A stretch of 64,000 bases of DNA, from contig NZ_JAPKNA010000004.1 of NCBI RefSeq assembly GCF_026344135.1, positions 310,001-374,000 of the forward strand, in the 5' to 3' direction. Each line of letters begins with the position of its first letter. The first letter of the stretch is position 1. The notes below the pieces were generated by a model. It was not told where the DNA came from. It saw nothing but the letters and a program-made list of their open reading frames with translations, and ran no database searches. The DNA is from Alcaligenes parafaecalis (GTDB lineage: Bacteria > Pseudomonadota > Gammaproteobacteria > Burkholderiales > Burkholderiaceae_B). The position numbers and the translations under genes were made by a program. Shown here in pieces: positions 16,707-25,997 of this stretch.

Positions 16707-16740
16707 CTTATGTTTCGAGCACAAATAAGCATAAGACATT
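16707..16740. promoter_or_regulatory. Putative LysR operator, copy 1
   Basis: CTTATG (16707-16712) and CATAAG (16730-16735) form an inverted repeat with a 17-base spacer. TTATGTTT, AAATAAGCATA and GACATT recur in the same order at 21017-21049. The site lies 14 bases upstream of the LysR start codon and about 105 bases upstream of the importer gene. Confidence 0.6.
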
Positions 16741-16843
16741 TTGATTTGCCTATGTTTCAATTTTTTCAAGCTGCCATCCCGGCGCGCCTTGATCGCAACG
16801 GGCTTACAGAGCGGCTTCATAACTACGACACGGAGACAAAATC

Positions 16844-17857
16844 ATGCAAACCCTGCTTGCACGCACCCTTGCGGTGCTGGGCTTGGGACTGGCCGCCGCT
16901 GCGCCCACCGCCCATGCCGCTGACAAAGTTCATCTGATGCTGGACTTCATCCCCACCGGCGACTATGCCCCGTATTACTCGGGCATTGCCAACGGAATTT
17001 ACGAGAAAAACGGCATAGACCTGAAGATCACCCGCGGTACTGGTTCAGGCGATACGGTTCTGAAAGTAGCCGGTGGCGCAGCCGATATTGGCCTGGCCGA
17101 TATTTCCGCCATTCTGACCTCGCGCCAGAACAGCCAGACGCCCATCAAGGCCATTGCTTCCACCTTCTCGCACTCGGCCCATTCCCTGTTTGTGCGCAAA
17201 GACTCGGGCATTACCGACTTCTCCGGCCTGGAAGGCAAGAAAATTGCCGTCTCGCCCGGCAACAGCCACAAACTTTACTTCCCCATGGTGGCGCGCAAAG
17301 CCAACACCGATCCCGACAAGATTCAGTGGGTGACCGTGGACGGTTCCTCCATGGCACCACTGCTGATCAACGGCAAAGTGGACGCTGCTCCTTTCCTGGC
17401 TACCAACTACTACTACCAGAACAAACAGGCCAAGCGTTTTGGCAAGGAAATCGTGGTGCTGCCCTTTAGCGACCAGGGTTTCAACATCTACGCCCTGTCC
17501 GTTTTTGCCACTGAAAAGACCCTGGCTGAACGCCCACAGATGGTGCAGAACTTCCTGAACGCCACCATCGAAGCCTGGGATGCCGCCCGCAAGGACCCGG
17601 ATACCGCCTGCCAAGCCCATGTCAAAGCCAATCCTGAAATCGATCTGGATGACTGCATGGGCAATCTGAACGCCGTGCTGGGCTACATCTACACCGATTT
17701 CAGCGCCGAGCACGGAGTGGGCAGCCTGGAAGAAGGCCGCATGAAAACCACTTACGAGGCGGTTGCAGAAGCGCAGAGCCTGGACCCATCCTGGGACTAT
17801 CACCAAGCCTACGACACCCAGTTCATCGTCAAGGCCAACGGCACGGCCAAGCCCTGA
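16844..17857 (+). CDS. ABC importer substrate-binding protein, NMT1/THI5-SsuA type
   Basis: A 337-residue precursor with a Sec signal peptide (1-25, ending AHAA). The binding domain starts LMLDFIPTGDYAPYYSGIAN, typical of the NMT1/THI5-like family that carries pyrimidine precursors, sulfonates, nitriles and similar small molecules. GGAGAC precedes the ATG. It is the first gene of the plus-strand catabolic cluster and probably delivers the cluster's substrate to the permease at 18685. Confidence 0.9.
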   Translation: MQTLLARTLAVLGLGLAAAAPTAHAADKVHLMLDFIPTGDYAPYYSGIANGIYEKNGIDLKITRGTGSGDTVLKVAGGAADIGLADISAILTSRQNSQTPIKAIASTFSHSAHSLFVRKDSGITDFSGLEGKKIAVSPGNSHKLYFPMVARKANTDPDKIQWVTVDGSSMAPLLINGKVDAAPFLATNYYYQNKQAKRFGKEIVVLPFSDQGFNIYALSVFATEKTLAERPQMVQNFLNATIEAWDAARKDPDTACQAHVKANPEIDLDDCMGNLNAVLGYIYTDFSAEHGVGSLEEGRMKTTYEAVAEAQSLDPSWDYHQAYDTQFIVKANGTAKP

Positions 17858-17923
17858 GCTGAGCTGATTTTCGCGCGCGCACTGGCTGGCCCAGGCGGGT
17901 CAGCGCGCGCCTAGGAGCGCATT

Positions 17924-18685
17924 GTGATACGCATTCAAGACGTCAACCTGATCTACGGTCGTAATACCGAGCGAGAGACTCAGGCGCTGAAACAAATCAA
18001 TCTGGACATCCAGGACAACGAAATCATTGCCATCGTCGGCGCGTCGGGCTGTGGGAAATCCACCCTGCTGCGCCTGATCGCAGGCTTGCTGATGCCTACG
18101 ACCGGCACGGTCAGCATTGATGATGAAGTTGTCGCCCACCCCCGCCAGGACACCGGCATTGTGTTCCAGGCCCCGACCCTGGTGCCCTGGGCCAATATTC
18201 TGGACAACACCCTCCTGCCTTCGAGCATCATGGGTCGTCTGGACGATCAGGCCCGCAGCCGCGCCACGCGTCTGCTGACCACCGCTGGCCTGGGGAGTTT
18301 TCTGCATCACCACCCCAAGCAATTGTCGGGCGGCATGCAACAACGCGTGGCCATTTGCCGCGCCCTGGTCCACAACCCCAAAGTGGTGCTGATGGATGAA
18401 CCCTTCGGTGCTCTGGACGCGCTGACCCGCGAAACCATGACGCTGGAGCTGCTGCGCCTTTGGTACGAAGACCCCAAAACCATTGTGTTTGTGACGCACT
18501 CGATTTCAGAGGCCGTCATGCTGGGCCACCGCATTGTGGTGATGTCGCCGCGCCCCGGCCAGATTACCGAAATCCTGGACGTGAACCTGCCCCGAGAACG
18601 AGACTTTTCCCTGGTGGGCACGCCGGAATTCACTCGCTGTGCCGCTGCCGTCCGTGAACTTATTTTCCAACACGAGGTGGCTTGA
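17924..18685 (+). CDS. ABC importer ATPase, SsuB/TauB type
   Basis: A 253-residue ATPase. Walker A is GASGCGKST, the signature LSGGMQQRVAICRAL, Walker B VVLMDEPFGALD, and the switch region VTHSI. It starts with GTG at 17924, supported by AGGAG just upstream; no ATG is well placed. Its TGA overlaps the permease ATG by one base. Confidence 0.92.
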   Translation: MIRIQDVNLIYGRNTERETQALKQINLDIQDNEIIAIVGASGCGKSTLLRLIAGLLMPTTGTVSIDDEVVAHPRQDTGIVFQAPTLVPWANILDNTLLPSSIMGRLDDQARSRATRLLTTAGLGSFLHHHPKQLSGGMQQRVAICRALVHNPKVVLMDEPFGALDALTRETMTLELLRLWYEDPKTIVFVTHSISEAVMLGHRIVVMSPRPGQITEILDVNLPRERDFSLVGTPEFTRCAAAVRELIFQHEVA

Positions 18686-19503
18686 TGAGCGAGCAAACTC
18701 AAACCCTGGTCGCCGCGCCCGTGCGCAAGCGACGACTGCGCCTGCGCGATTTCAATGAAATTACCGTCCCGGCCATCACCCTGATTGCCGTGGTCATTCT
18801 GTGGGAACTGGCCAGCCGCCTGTTTGATATTCCTGAATACCTGGTGCCCGCCCCCTCGCGCATCTGGGCCGATTCCATGCAAATGAAAGAGGCCATGCTG
18901 ATGCACACGCTGGTGTCCACGCGCACCATCATGCTGGGCTTTTTGTTGTCCATTGTGATCAGCTTCCCGCTGGCCGTGCTGATTACCTACTCGCGCTTTT
19001 TCGAGCAGGCTATCTACCCGCTGCTGATTCTGACTCAGTCCATCCCTAAAGTGGCCCTGGCTCCGATTCTTGTCATCATCTTTGGCCCCACCGAGCTGCC
19101 ACGCGTCGTCGTCACCTTTCTGGTCGCGTTTTTCCCGCTGGTCATCTCCATGACCGCTGGCCTTCTGGCCGCCCCGCCCGAACTGATCGAGCTGGTCCGT
19201 GCCTGCCGCGCCACCCGTTTGCAAGAGTTCTTCCGTATCCGCCTGCCCTTTGCCGTGCCCTTTATTTTCTCGGGCCTGAAAGTGGCCATCACCTTGTCCG
19301 TCGTGGGCGCTGTGGTGGGTGAGTTTGTGGCGGCCGACCAAGGTCTGGGCTATCTGATCACCACCTCCACCGCTTTCTTCAAGACACCGGTTGCCTTTGG
19401 CGCCATGGCGATCTTGTCGGTGCTGGGCATTGTGTTCTTCCAGGTGATTTCTGCCGCTGAACGCATCCTGTTCCCTTGGGCGATCAAGGACAATCGGAGC
19501 TGA
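18685..19503 (+). CDS. ABC importer permease, SsuC/TauC type
   Basis: A 272-residue inner-membrane protein with about six hydrophobic helices and the loop ELIELVRACRATRLQEFFRI that contacts the ATPase. It starts with the ATG in TGATG, so it is translationally coupled to the ATPase gene. It is the channel subunit of the importer. Confidence 0.92.
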   Translation: MSEQTQTLVAAPVRKRRLRLRDFNEITVPAITLIAVVILWELASRLFDIPEYLVPAPSRIWADSMQMKEAMLMHTLVSTRTIMLGFLLSIVISFPLAVLITYSRFFEQAIYPLLILTQSIPKVALAPILVIIFGPTELPRVVVTFLVAFFPLVISMTAGLLAAPPELIELVRACRATRLQEFFRIRLPFAVPFIFSGLKVAITLSVVGAVVGEFVAADQGLGYLITTSTAFFKTPVAFGAMAILSVLGIVFFQVISAAERILFPWAIKDNRS

Positions 19504-19505
19504 TC

Positions 19506-21014
19506 ATGACATCACCTTATACCGTCATCCGTGGGGGCCTGGTGCTGGCCCACGCTCACGCCAAAGCCGAGCCTTTGGACATTCTGATCAAGAATGGCGA
19601 GATCGAAGCCATGGGCCCGCCCGGCCTGCCCGCACCTGCTGATGCCACAGTCGTGCAAGCGGATGACCAACTGCTGCATCCCGGCCTGATCAATGCGCAT
19701 ACCCACGGCCACGGCACCTATGCCAAGGCCATGGGAGATCGCTGGTCTCTGGAGCTGTTACTGACGGCGGGTCCCTGGATCAATGGCGACCGCCATCTGG
19801 AAGACAAGTACCTGAGCACGCAGCTCAATGCCGCAGAAATGCTGCTGAAAGGCTGTACCGCCAGCTACGACCTGTACTCTGAGGTCCCCGTGCCCACGGC
19901 GGAAGGCATGAATGCCGTCGCACAGGCCTACGTGGATGCCGGTATGCGGGCCACGGTCGCCCCGATGATGGCGGACCTGTCCTTTTACCAATCCGTACCC
20001 GGCCTGATCGAAGCCCTGCCGGAAGAATTGCAGAAGTTTGTGGCTCAACTGGCACCCCAGTCGTTTCGGGCCACGCTATCTGGCCTGACGGACTTTCTGG
20101 ACCAGCAGCGCAACCCCGACCGCATTCGCGTGGCCCTGGCTCCGACCATTCCCATGCTGTGCTCGGACGAGTTCCTGCAAACCTGCGGTGAAATCAGTGC
20201 AGAGCGCAATATCGGCCTGCACAGCCACGTCGGTGAATCCTATGTGCAAGCCCTGACCGGCATGAAGCGTTATGGCACCACCATTGTTCAGCACTTGGAC
20301 AAGCTGGGCCTGATCTCGCCCCGCTTCACCCTGGCGCACGCCATCTGGCTGGACGAGCGCGATCTGGACATTCTGGCCGTGCGCGGAGCCATGGTGGCCC
20401 ACAACCCCGGCAGCAATATGCGTTTAGGTAATGGGATTGCCGATGTGAACTCCATGCTGGAACGCGGTATTACCGTGGGTCTGGGCACGGACGGCTCGAA
20501 CAGCGGCGACAACCAGAACATGTACGAAGCCATGCGTCTGGCCTCCTTCTCGTCCAAGGTGCGTGGCCCTGATACCGAGCGTTGGGTAACAACCGAACAA
20601 GCGCTTTACGCAGCCACTGAAGGCAGCGCCCGCTGTCTGGGCATGGGCGAACAGTTAGGCCGTCTGGAGCCGGGTCGCAAGGCCGATATCGTGTTTCTGG
20701 ATCTGGCCCATATCAACTGGATTCCACATAACAACACGATCAACCAACTGGTGCATCTGGAAGACGGCCTGGCCCTGCGCCATGTAATGGTCGACGGCCA
20801 GTTTGCCGTGCGCGACCGACAGTTAACACAAGTGAATATGCCCCGCCTGCGACAGCAAGTGGAGCAGGCCCAGGAACGCATCACACGCAATACCTACGAC
20901 AAGCGCCACATCACGGAAAAACTGGCCAAAGCCGTAGGTTCTTTCTGCCTGTGCCTGGGCCATGACCGCTATCACGTGCAGCGCTGGGCGCACTCCAAGC
21001 AAGACTTAACATGA
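19506..21014 (+). CDS. Amidohydrolase of the chlorohydrolase/deaminase (AtzB/TrzN/SsnA-like) group
   Basis: A 502-residue metal-dependent amidohydrolase. The metal ligands are seen in NAHTHGHGTY (HxH), GLHSHVGES, TLAHAIWL and LGTDGSNSGDN, as in cytosine deaminase and triazine hydrolase relatives. It probably deaminates or dechlorinates an N-heterocycle, or hydrolyses an exocyclic amine before ring opening. The ATG at 19506 is 2 bases after the permease stop. A regulatory motif follows its stop codon, so the hydantoinase part may have its own promoter. Confidence 0.85.
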   Translation: MTSPYTVIRGGLVLAHAHAKAEPLDILIKNGEIEAMGPPGLPAPADATVVQADDQLLHPGLINAHTHGHGTYAKAMGDRWSLELLLTAGPWINGDRHLEDKYLSTQLNAAEMLLKGCTASYDLYSEVPVPTAEGMNAVAQAYVDAGMRATVAPMMADLSFYQSVPGLIEALPEELQKFVAQLAPQSFRATLSGLTDFLDQQRNPDRIRVALAPTIPMLCSDEFLQTCGEISAERNIGLHSHVGESYVQALTGMKRYGTTIVQHLDKLGLISPRFTLAHAIWLDERDLDILAVRGAMVAHNPGSNMRLGNGIADVNSMLERGITVGLGTDGSNSGDNQNMYEAMRLASFSSKVRGPDTERWVTTEQALYAATEGSARCLGMGEQLGRLEPGRKADIVFLDLAHINWIPHNNTINQLVHLEDGLALRHVMVDGQFAVRDRQLTQVNMPRLRQQVEQAQERITRNTYDKRHITEKLAKAVGSFCLCLGHDRYHVQRWAHSKQDLT

Positions 21015-21016
21015 CG

Positions 21017-21049
21017 TTATGTTTTACCAATAAATAGGCATACGACATT
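21017..21049. promoter_or_regulatory. Putative LysR operator, copy 2
   Basis: TTATGTTTT, then AAATAGGCATA and CGACATT, followed by GATTTGC. It matches the order and spacing of the blocks in the LysR/importer intergenic region (16707-16740 and GATTTGC just beyond). It lies in the 122-bp gap before the hydantoinase gene. Confidence 0.6.
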
Positions 21050-21136
21050 CATGATTAGATTTGCTTCAATCATAGAAACGAACACGATTACGGGCACGCA
21101 ACATGCGCAGGCCCGAGCCATCCAAGGAGGAAGATA

Positions 21137-22504
21137 ATGAGCGACTTCGATCTGGTAGTACGAGGAAATATTGTTGAGCGCGACCGCATCATCACTGACG
21201 GCTGGCTGGCCGTGCGGGAAGGCCGTGTGGCCGCCCGTGGCGTTGGTGCCGCGCCCTCGGCCCGCGAGCACGTAGATGCGCGTGGCATGTGGGTAATGCC
21301 CGGCGTGCTGGACGGTCAGGTGCACTCCGGCAGCCAGGCCAATCAGGAAGGTCTGGGCTGGGCTTCGCGTGCGGCCGCCGCCGGTGGCGTGACCACCATG
21401 GTGGAAATGCCTTACGACGATCCCGAACCCGTTGCCTCCCGCCCCCAACTGGAAGACAAGATTGCCCGCATTGAAAGCGACTGTCACGTGGACGTGGCCT
21501 GCTACGGCACATTGAACGACCAGCATGGTCTGGAAGCGGCAGCGGGCCTGATTGAAGGCGGCGTTTGCGGTTTCAAGTTCTCTACCTTTGAAGCCAGCCC
21601 CAACCGCTTCCCGCGCGTGGAAGAAGACATCCTGATGGAAGCCTTCCGCCTGATCGCCCCCTCCGGCCTGGCCTGCGGTGTGCACAACCAGGACCAGGAA
21701 CTGACACGCAAGAACATCAAACGCATGGTCGAAGCTGGTGATACGGGCTGGGATGCATTCTTGCGCGCCCACACACCACTGATCGAAAACCTGGCCACCA
21801 GCGCCATTTATGAAATCGGTGCCCAGACCGGCGCCCGTGCCCACGCCGTGCACGTGTCCCTGTCGCGCGGTTTTGAAATCTGCAATATGTACCGTCAGGC
21901 AGGCCACAAGGCCTCGATTGAAACCTGCGTGCAGTACCTGATGCTGAACCACGAAGAGCACACCCGCCGCTTCGGTGCCAAGACCAAGCACTACCCACCC
22001 ATTCGCCCCAAGGCGGAAATGGATCTGCTCTGGACCCACATCGCCAACGACGAATGTACCTTCGTGTCTTCCGACCACGTGAGCTGGGGCCTGGAGCGCA
22101 AGCAGTTTGACAATGTGTTCCAGAACTCCTCCGGTGGTCCTGGTCTGGAAACCTTGCTGCCCGCCTTCTGGACAGGCTGCGCCGAGCACGGCATTTCCCC
22201 CACCATGGTCGTCAAGCAATTGTGCTGGGGCCCTGCCCAACACTTCCTGCTAGAACACCGCAAGGGTTCGCTGAATGTGGGCGCAGACGCCGACATCGTG
22301 ATCGTCAAACCCGAAACTTACCGCTTTGACCCGTCCAACAGCCTGTCCGCCGTGACCTGGAGCTCCTTCGAGGACCGTGAATTCCAGGTGCGTGTGGAAG
22401 CCACCTATGTGCGCGGCCAACTGGCCTGGGACGGCAAAACCGTGCGTAACGCGGCGGGCGACGGTCAGTTCATCCGTCCGCACAAGGCAGGCGAACTGTC
22501 ATGA
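21137..22504 (+). CDS. Dihydropyrimidinase/allantoinase-family cyclic amidohydrolase
   Basis: A 455-residue enzyme that should open a cyclic ureide or hydantoin ring. The carbamylated-lysine position is Lys147 (CGFKFST). Metal-site histidines are seen at His183 (CGVHNQDQ) and in AHAVHVSLSRG, and the aspartate in VSSDHVSW. The first metal motif is unusual: DGQVH at 59-63 has Gln61 where the family's DxHxH motif has its first histidine. The motif is otherwise well formed, so this looks like a subfamily trait. The stop overlaps the next start by 4 bp. Confidence 0.88.
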   Translation: MSDFDLVVRGNIVERDRIITDGWLAVREGRVAARGVGAAPSAREHVDARGMWVMPGVLDGQVHSGSQANQEGLGWASRAAAAGGVTTMVEMPYDDPEPVASRPQLEDKIARIESDCHVDVACYGTLNDQHGLEAAAGLIEGGVCGFKFSTFEASPNRFPRVEEDILMEAFRLIAPSGLACGVHNQDQELTRKNIKRMVEAGDTGWDAFLRAHTPLIENLATSAIYEIGAQTGARAHAVHVSLSRGFEICNMYRQAGHKASIETCVQYLMLNHEEHTRRFGAKTKHYPPIRPKAEMDLLWTHIANDECTFVSSDHVSWGLERKQFDNVFQNSSGGPGLETLLPAFWTGCAEHGISPTMVVKQLCWGPAQHFLLEHRKGSLNVGADADIVIVKPETYRFDPSNSLSAVTWSSFEDREFQVRVEATYVRGQLAWDGKTVRNAAGDGQFIRPHKAGELS

Positions 22505-23763
22505 GTCTGGCCATGCCCTTGTTGAATCAGGAGCGCCTGTGGCGCAGCACCCAGGAGCTGGCCGCGTTCACGCTGCCCGACCAGCCCTGGACACGCCGCG
22601 CCTTCTCCGATCTGTTTCTGCAATCGCGTCAGTGGCTGCTGAAACAGTTCGAGGAAGCGGGCCTGAGCGTACGCATGGATGCCGCAGGCAATCTGATCGG
22701 CCGCCGCGAAGGGCGCAAGCCCGGCCTGGCACCGATTACCACCGGCTCGCACTGCGACACCGTGATGTATGGCGGGCGCTACGACGGCATCATCGGCGTG
22801 CTGGCCGGGCTGGAAGTCGCCCGTTGCCTGAACGAGCAGAACATCCAGCTAGACCATCCCTTTGAAGTGGTGGATTTTCTGTCTGAAGAGCCTAGCGACT
22901 ATGGCGTGTCCTGCGTAGGCAGCCGCGCCATGGGCGGGGTCCTGTCCGACGCCATGCTGGTCGAACGCAATCCACAGGGTGAAACACTGGCACAAGGCAT
23001 TGCCCGCATCGGTGGCCGCCCCCAGGAACTGGCCCAGGCCCGTCGCGCCCCAGGCGATACCGCCGCTTTTGTCGAGCTGCATATCGAACAAGGGCCGGTG
23101 CTGGAATCGCGCAATCTGCCCATTGGTGTGGTCAGCAATATCGTGGGCATTTGCCGCCACCGCATCATCATCACAGGTCGTCCAGACCATGCAGGCACCA
23201 CACCGATGGACATCCGCCGTGATGCCCTGGTCGGTGCCAGCCTGATCATCAGTGAAGTAGACCGCAAGGCCCGCCGCGCGCTGGGTGGGCCAGACTATCT
23301 GGTCGCCACCATTGGCAACCTGAACCTGACGCCCAACGCCTCCAATGCCGTTCCCGGACGCGTAGAAATGATGGTGGAAGTACGCAGCGACCGTCAGGAA
23401 CTGATGCAGAACTTCACCGAGGAACTGCTGGTCCAGTTGCGCCCGGAAATCGAGGCCATGGGCCTGGGTCTGGACGCGGCACAAGTCAGCCTGGCCAAGC
23501 CCACGGACTGCACGCCGGATGTGATGAACATCATCGAGCAGGCTGCCAGCGCTTTGGGATACCAGAGCATGGTCATGCCTAGCGGAGCCGGTCACGATGC
23601 GGTTTACATGGCACCCAGCGGCCCCATGGGCATGATCTTCATTCCTTGCCTGAATGGTCGCAGCCATTGCCCCGAAGAATCCATTACTTCCGAGCAGCTT
23701 CTGGACGGTACGCGGGTTCTGTATCAGACCGTTGTCATGTTGGACCAGAGTCTGGAGAACTGA
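22501..23763 (+). CDS. Zn-dependent amidase/carbamoylase (hydantoinase/allantoate amidohydrolase family)
   Basis: A 420-residue M20-fold enzyme. The metal motifs are TGSHCDTV and GGRYDGIIGV near the N terminus, then FLSEEPS and VELHIEQGPV. The family hydrolyses N-carbamoyl amino acids or allantoate to the amino acid plus CO2 and NH3. It follows the cyclic amidohydrolase with a 4-bp overlap, the usual order ring opening then decarbamoylation. Confidence 0.92.
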   Translation: MSLAMPLLNQERLWRSTQELAAFTLPDQPWTRRAFSDLFLQSRQWLLKQFEEAGLSVRMDAAGNLIGRREGRKPGLAPITTGSHCDTVMYGGRYDGIIGVLAGLEVARCLNEQNIQLDHPFEVVDFLSEEPSDYGVSCVGSRAMGGVLSDAMLVERNPQGETLAQGIARIGGRPQELAQARRAPGDTAAFVELHIEQGPVLESRNLPIGVVSNIVGICRHRIIITGRPDHAGTTPMDIRRDALVGASLIISEVDRKARRALGGPDYLVATIGNLNLTPNASNAVPGRVEMMVEVRSDRQELMQNFTEELLVQLRPEIEAMGLGLDAAQVSLAKPTDCTPDVMNIIEQAASALGYQSMVMPSGAGHDAVYMAPSGPMGMIFIPCLNGRSHCPEESITSEQLLDGTRVLYQTVVMLDQSLEN

Positions 23764-23764
23764 C

Positions 23765-24403
23765 ATGGACTGGTCCTGTGATCAGCTCAGCGAACGCGAA
23801 CGCTACCGCTTGTTGGTCAACACTGTGTTGCCGCGCCCCATTGCCCTGGTCACGACCTGTGACCAGCAGGGGCGCGTGAACACGGCCCCTTTCAGTTTCT
23901 TCAATGTGATGGGTTCAGAGCCTGCCGTGCTGGCACTGGGCCTGGAAAACGATGCGCACTCTGCCGATGGCCTGAAGGACACCACCCGCAATATTCTGGC
24001 CACCGGCCAGTTTGTGGTGAACCTGATCAGCGCCAAGATGGCACGCGCCATGAATATCTGCGGCATTGCCTACCCGACCGGGCAGGCCGAGCACCTGCAA
24101 GCGGGCCTGGATCTGGCCCCCAGCCTGCAAGTGCAACCGCCCCGTATCGCCCAATGCCCGGTGCAGTTTGAATGCCGCTTGCACACTGCGCTGGACCTGG
24201 GCCCGCTACGTCATATCGTCATTGGCGAAATCCTGCATTTGCACTGCGACGACGCCATCCTGACGCCTGAAGGGCGCATTGATATAGACGCTTACGACCC
24301 TATTGGACGCATGCATGGTTCTGACTGGTATGTCGGCCTGCAGGGCCGCTTTCAGTCAGAAAAACTAAGCCACCAAAATGGGCTACCGCCCACCCAAACA
24401 TAA
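23765..24403 (+). CDS. Flavin reductase-like FMN-binding split-barrel protein
   Basis: A 212-residue protein with the start VLPRPIALVTTCDQQGRVNT and APFSFFNVMGSEP, the FMN-binding pattern of the flavin reductase / DIM6-NTAB family. It may supply reduced flavin to a monooxygenase, although none is in this cluster, or act as an FMN protein itself. The ATG at 23765 follows the carbamoylase stop by one base. Confidence 0.88.
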   Translation: MDWSCDQLSERERYRLLVNTVLPRPIALVTTCDQQGRVNTAPFSFFNVMGSEPAVLALGLENDAHSADGLKDTTRNILATGQFVVNLISAKMARAMNICGIAYPTGQAEHLQAGLDLAPSLQVQPPRIAQCPVQFECRLHTALDLGPLRHIVIGEILHLHCDDAILTPEGRIDIDAYDPIGRMHGSDWYVGLQGRFQSEKLSHQNGLPPTQT

Positions 24404-24410
24404 AAACATC

Positions 24411-25076
24411 ATGAACCGTCGCCCTCATATCTACGTTCTGAACCCCAATTCCAGCCAGATCGTAACGGATGGCCTGGACCGTGCTGTCCAGCCCTTGCGT
24501 CTGGCCGATGGCCCGGCCATCTCCTGCCTGCGCCTGCCCCAAGGCCCGGCGGGTGTACAAAGCCAAACCGATATCGACACCCTGATTCCCCATCTGCGCG
24601 CCCAGGCCCTGAGCGTTAAAGAAGACGCCGCTGCTTATGTAGTGGCCTGCTTCAGCGACCCCGGCCTGTACACCCTGCGCGAAGCGGTGGATGTACCTGT
24701 ATTGGGCATTGCTGAAACCGGCGTGCTGACCGCCCTGTCGCTGGGCCAGCGCTTTGGCGTGCTGTCCATTTTGCAGGCTTCCATTCCGCGTCACCTGCGC
24801 TACTTTGGCGCAATGGGTGTGACGGATCGTCTGGCGGCAGATCTGGCCATCAATATGGGCGTGTCGGAACTGGCTGACGAGAAAAAAGCCCTGCAACGTC
24901 TGACAGAAGTCGGGCAGCGCTTGCGTGATGAGCACGGTGCCGACGTGGTGGTGCTGGGTTGTGCTGGTATGGCCAATCAGCGCGAGGCACTGGAGCAGGC
25001 TTTGGGCATTGCCGTCGTGGAGCCCACGCAGGCCACCGTTGCGGTTGCTTTGGGCCGCTGCTTGTTAGGCTGGTAA
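24411..25076 (+). CDS. Asp/Glu/hydantoin racemase-family protein
   Basis: A 221-residue protein of the family that racemises hydantoins or amino acids, or decarboxylates arylmalonates. It begins RPHIYVLNPNSS, and two cysteines sit at the expected catalytic positions in VVACFSDPG and VVLGCAGM. I chose the ATG at 24411, since the upstream in-frame residues do not fit the family. With the hydantoinase and carbamoylase it forms the classical hydantoin-to-amino-acid trio. Confidence 0.9.
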   Translation: MNRRPHIYVLNPNSSQIVTDGLDRAVQPLRLADGPAISCLRLPQGPAGVQSQTDIDTLIPHLRAQALSVKEDAAAYVVACFSDPGLYTLREAVDVPVLGIAETGVLTALSLGQRFGVLSILQASIPRHLRYFGAMGVTDRLAADLAINMGVSELADEKKALQRLTEVGQRLRDEHGADVVVLGCAGMANQREALEQALGIAVVEPTQATVAVALGRCLLGW

Positions 25077-25082
25077 GCCTTG

Positions 25083-25853
25083 ATGAACGCCCCTTTGCAA
25101 CCCGGCTGCCTGGCAACCGCACAGCGGCTGCTTCAGGCTCGCCAAGAGAATCGCCCCATCGAGGACTGGCCCGAGGCGCTGCGCCCTGTGTCTTTTGATC
25201 AGGCCTATCGCGTCCAGGCTGCACAAATGGAAACCTTGGGCCCCGTAGGTGGCTGGAAAGTCGGCGCGGCCAATAGCGTGGCCCCGCCTACCTGCGCCCC
25301 CCTGCCCCAGCGCTTTCGTTACGCCAGCCCGGATACACCCGCCGGTGAAGATCTGTCCTTGCGCGGCATAGAAGTGGAAATCGGCCTGATTCTGGGCCAG
25401 GACTTGCCGCCCGCCCAGGCCCCCTATTCCATGCAGCAAATCTGGCAGGCGGTCAGCCAGGTTTGTGTGGCAGTCGAGATTGTCGAATCCCGTTTTGCCC
25501 AGCGTGACACCGTGGGCCGTCTATCCACCTTGGCCGATCTGGCCAGCCACGGCGCGCTGGTCCATCAGGCGCAGGGTATCGCCGCGCAGGACATGACACG
25601 GCTACAACCTGAATGGGCGCGCCTGCAGGTGGGACAGCAAGCCTTGCTGCAAGGCCCGAACCAGAATCCAGCCGGTGAACTGACACGGCTGCTGATCTGG
25701 CTGGCCAATCAGGGTAGCCATCATCTTGGCGGGCTGCAAAAGGGTCATGTCATCATTACCGGCACTTGCCTGCCTATGCTGTATGCCGCTCCCGGCGACC
25801 GGATTCAGGCCGCGATTCAAGGGATCGGTGAGCTGGAGTTTGTCTGCGCATAA
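25083..25853 (+). CDS. 2-keto-4-pentenoate hydratase (MhpD/FAH-fold) family protein
   Basis: A 256-residue protein with GGWKVGAAN near residue 56 and the acidic metal patch EVEIGLIL then VEIVESRF, as in 2-hydroxypenta-2,4-dienoate hydratases. It would hydrate an unsaturated keto acid, which suggests that the carbon skeleton after ring opening is an enol or dienoate. It is the last gene of the cluster and is followed by a terminator. A TTG at 25080 is in frame, but the ATG at 25083 is preferred. Confidence 0.87.
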   Translation: MNAPLQPGCLATAQRLLQARQENRPIEDWPEALRPVSFDQAYRVQAAQMETLGPVGGWKVGAANSVAPPTCAPLPQRFRYASPDTPAGEDLSLRGIEVEIGLILGQDLPPAQAPYSMQQIWQAVSQVCVAVEIVESRFAQRDTVGRLSTLADLASHGALVHQAQGIAAQDMTRLQPEWARLQVGQQALLQGPNQNPAGELTRLLIWLANQGSHHLGGLQKGHVIITGTCLPMLYAAPGDRIQAAIQGIGELEFVCA

Positions 25854-25858
25854 AAGCA

Positions 25859-25894
25859 CAAAGCCAGCGCCGTTTTGGACGCTGGCTTTGCTTG
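25859..25894 (+). terminator. Intrinsic terminator of the hydantoin-type cluster
   Basis: CAAAGCCAGCG (25859-25869) pairs with CGCTGGCTTTG (25880-25890) around a 10-base loop, followed by CTT. It starts 5 bases after the hydratase stop. The T tract is short but the stem is perfect. Confidence 0.8.
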
Positions 25895-25997
25895 GGAACT
25901 GCGTGGGAGCTACCTGAGTATCGTCAGAGTATTACTGAGATAACACGTGGGCGCGGCACATCCCGCCAGCGCCCAGGCTCAATAACTTGGCGGCCCT

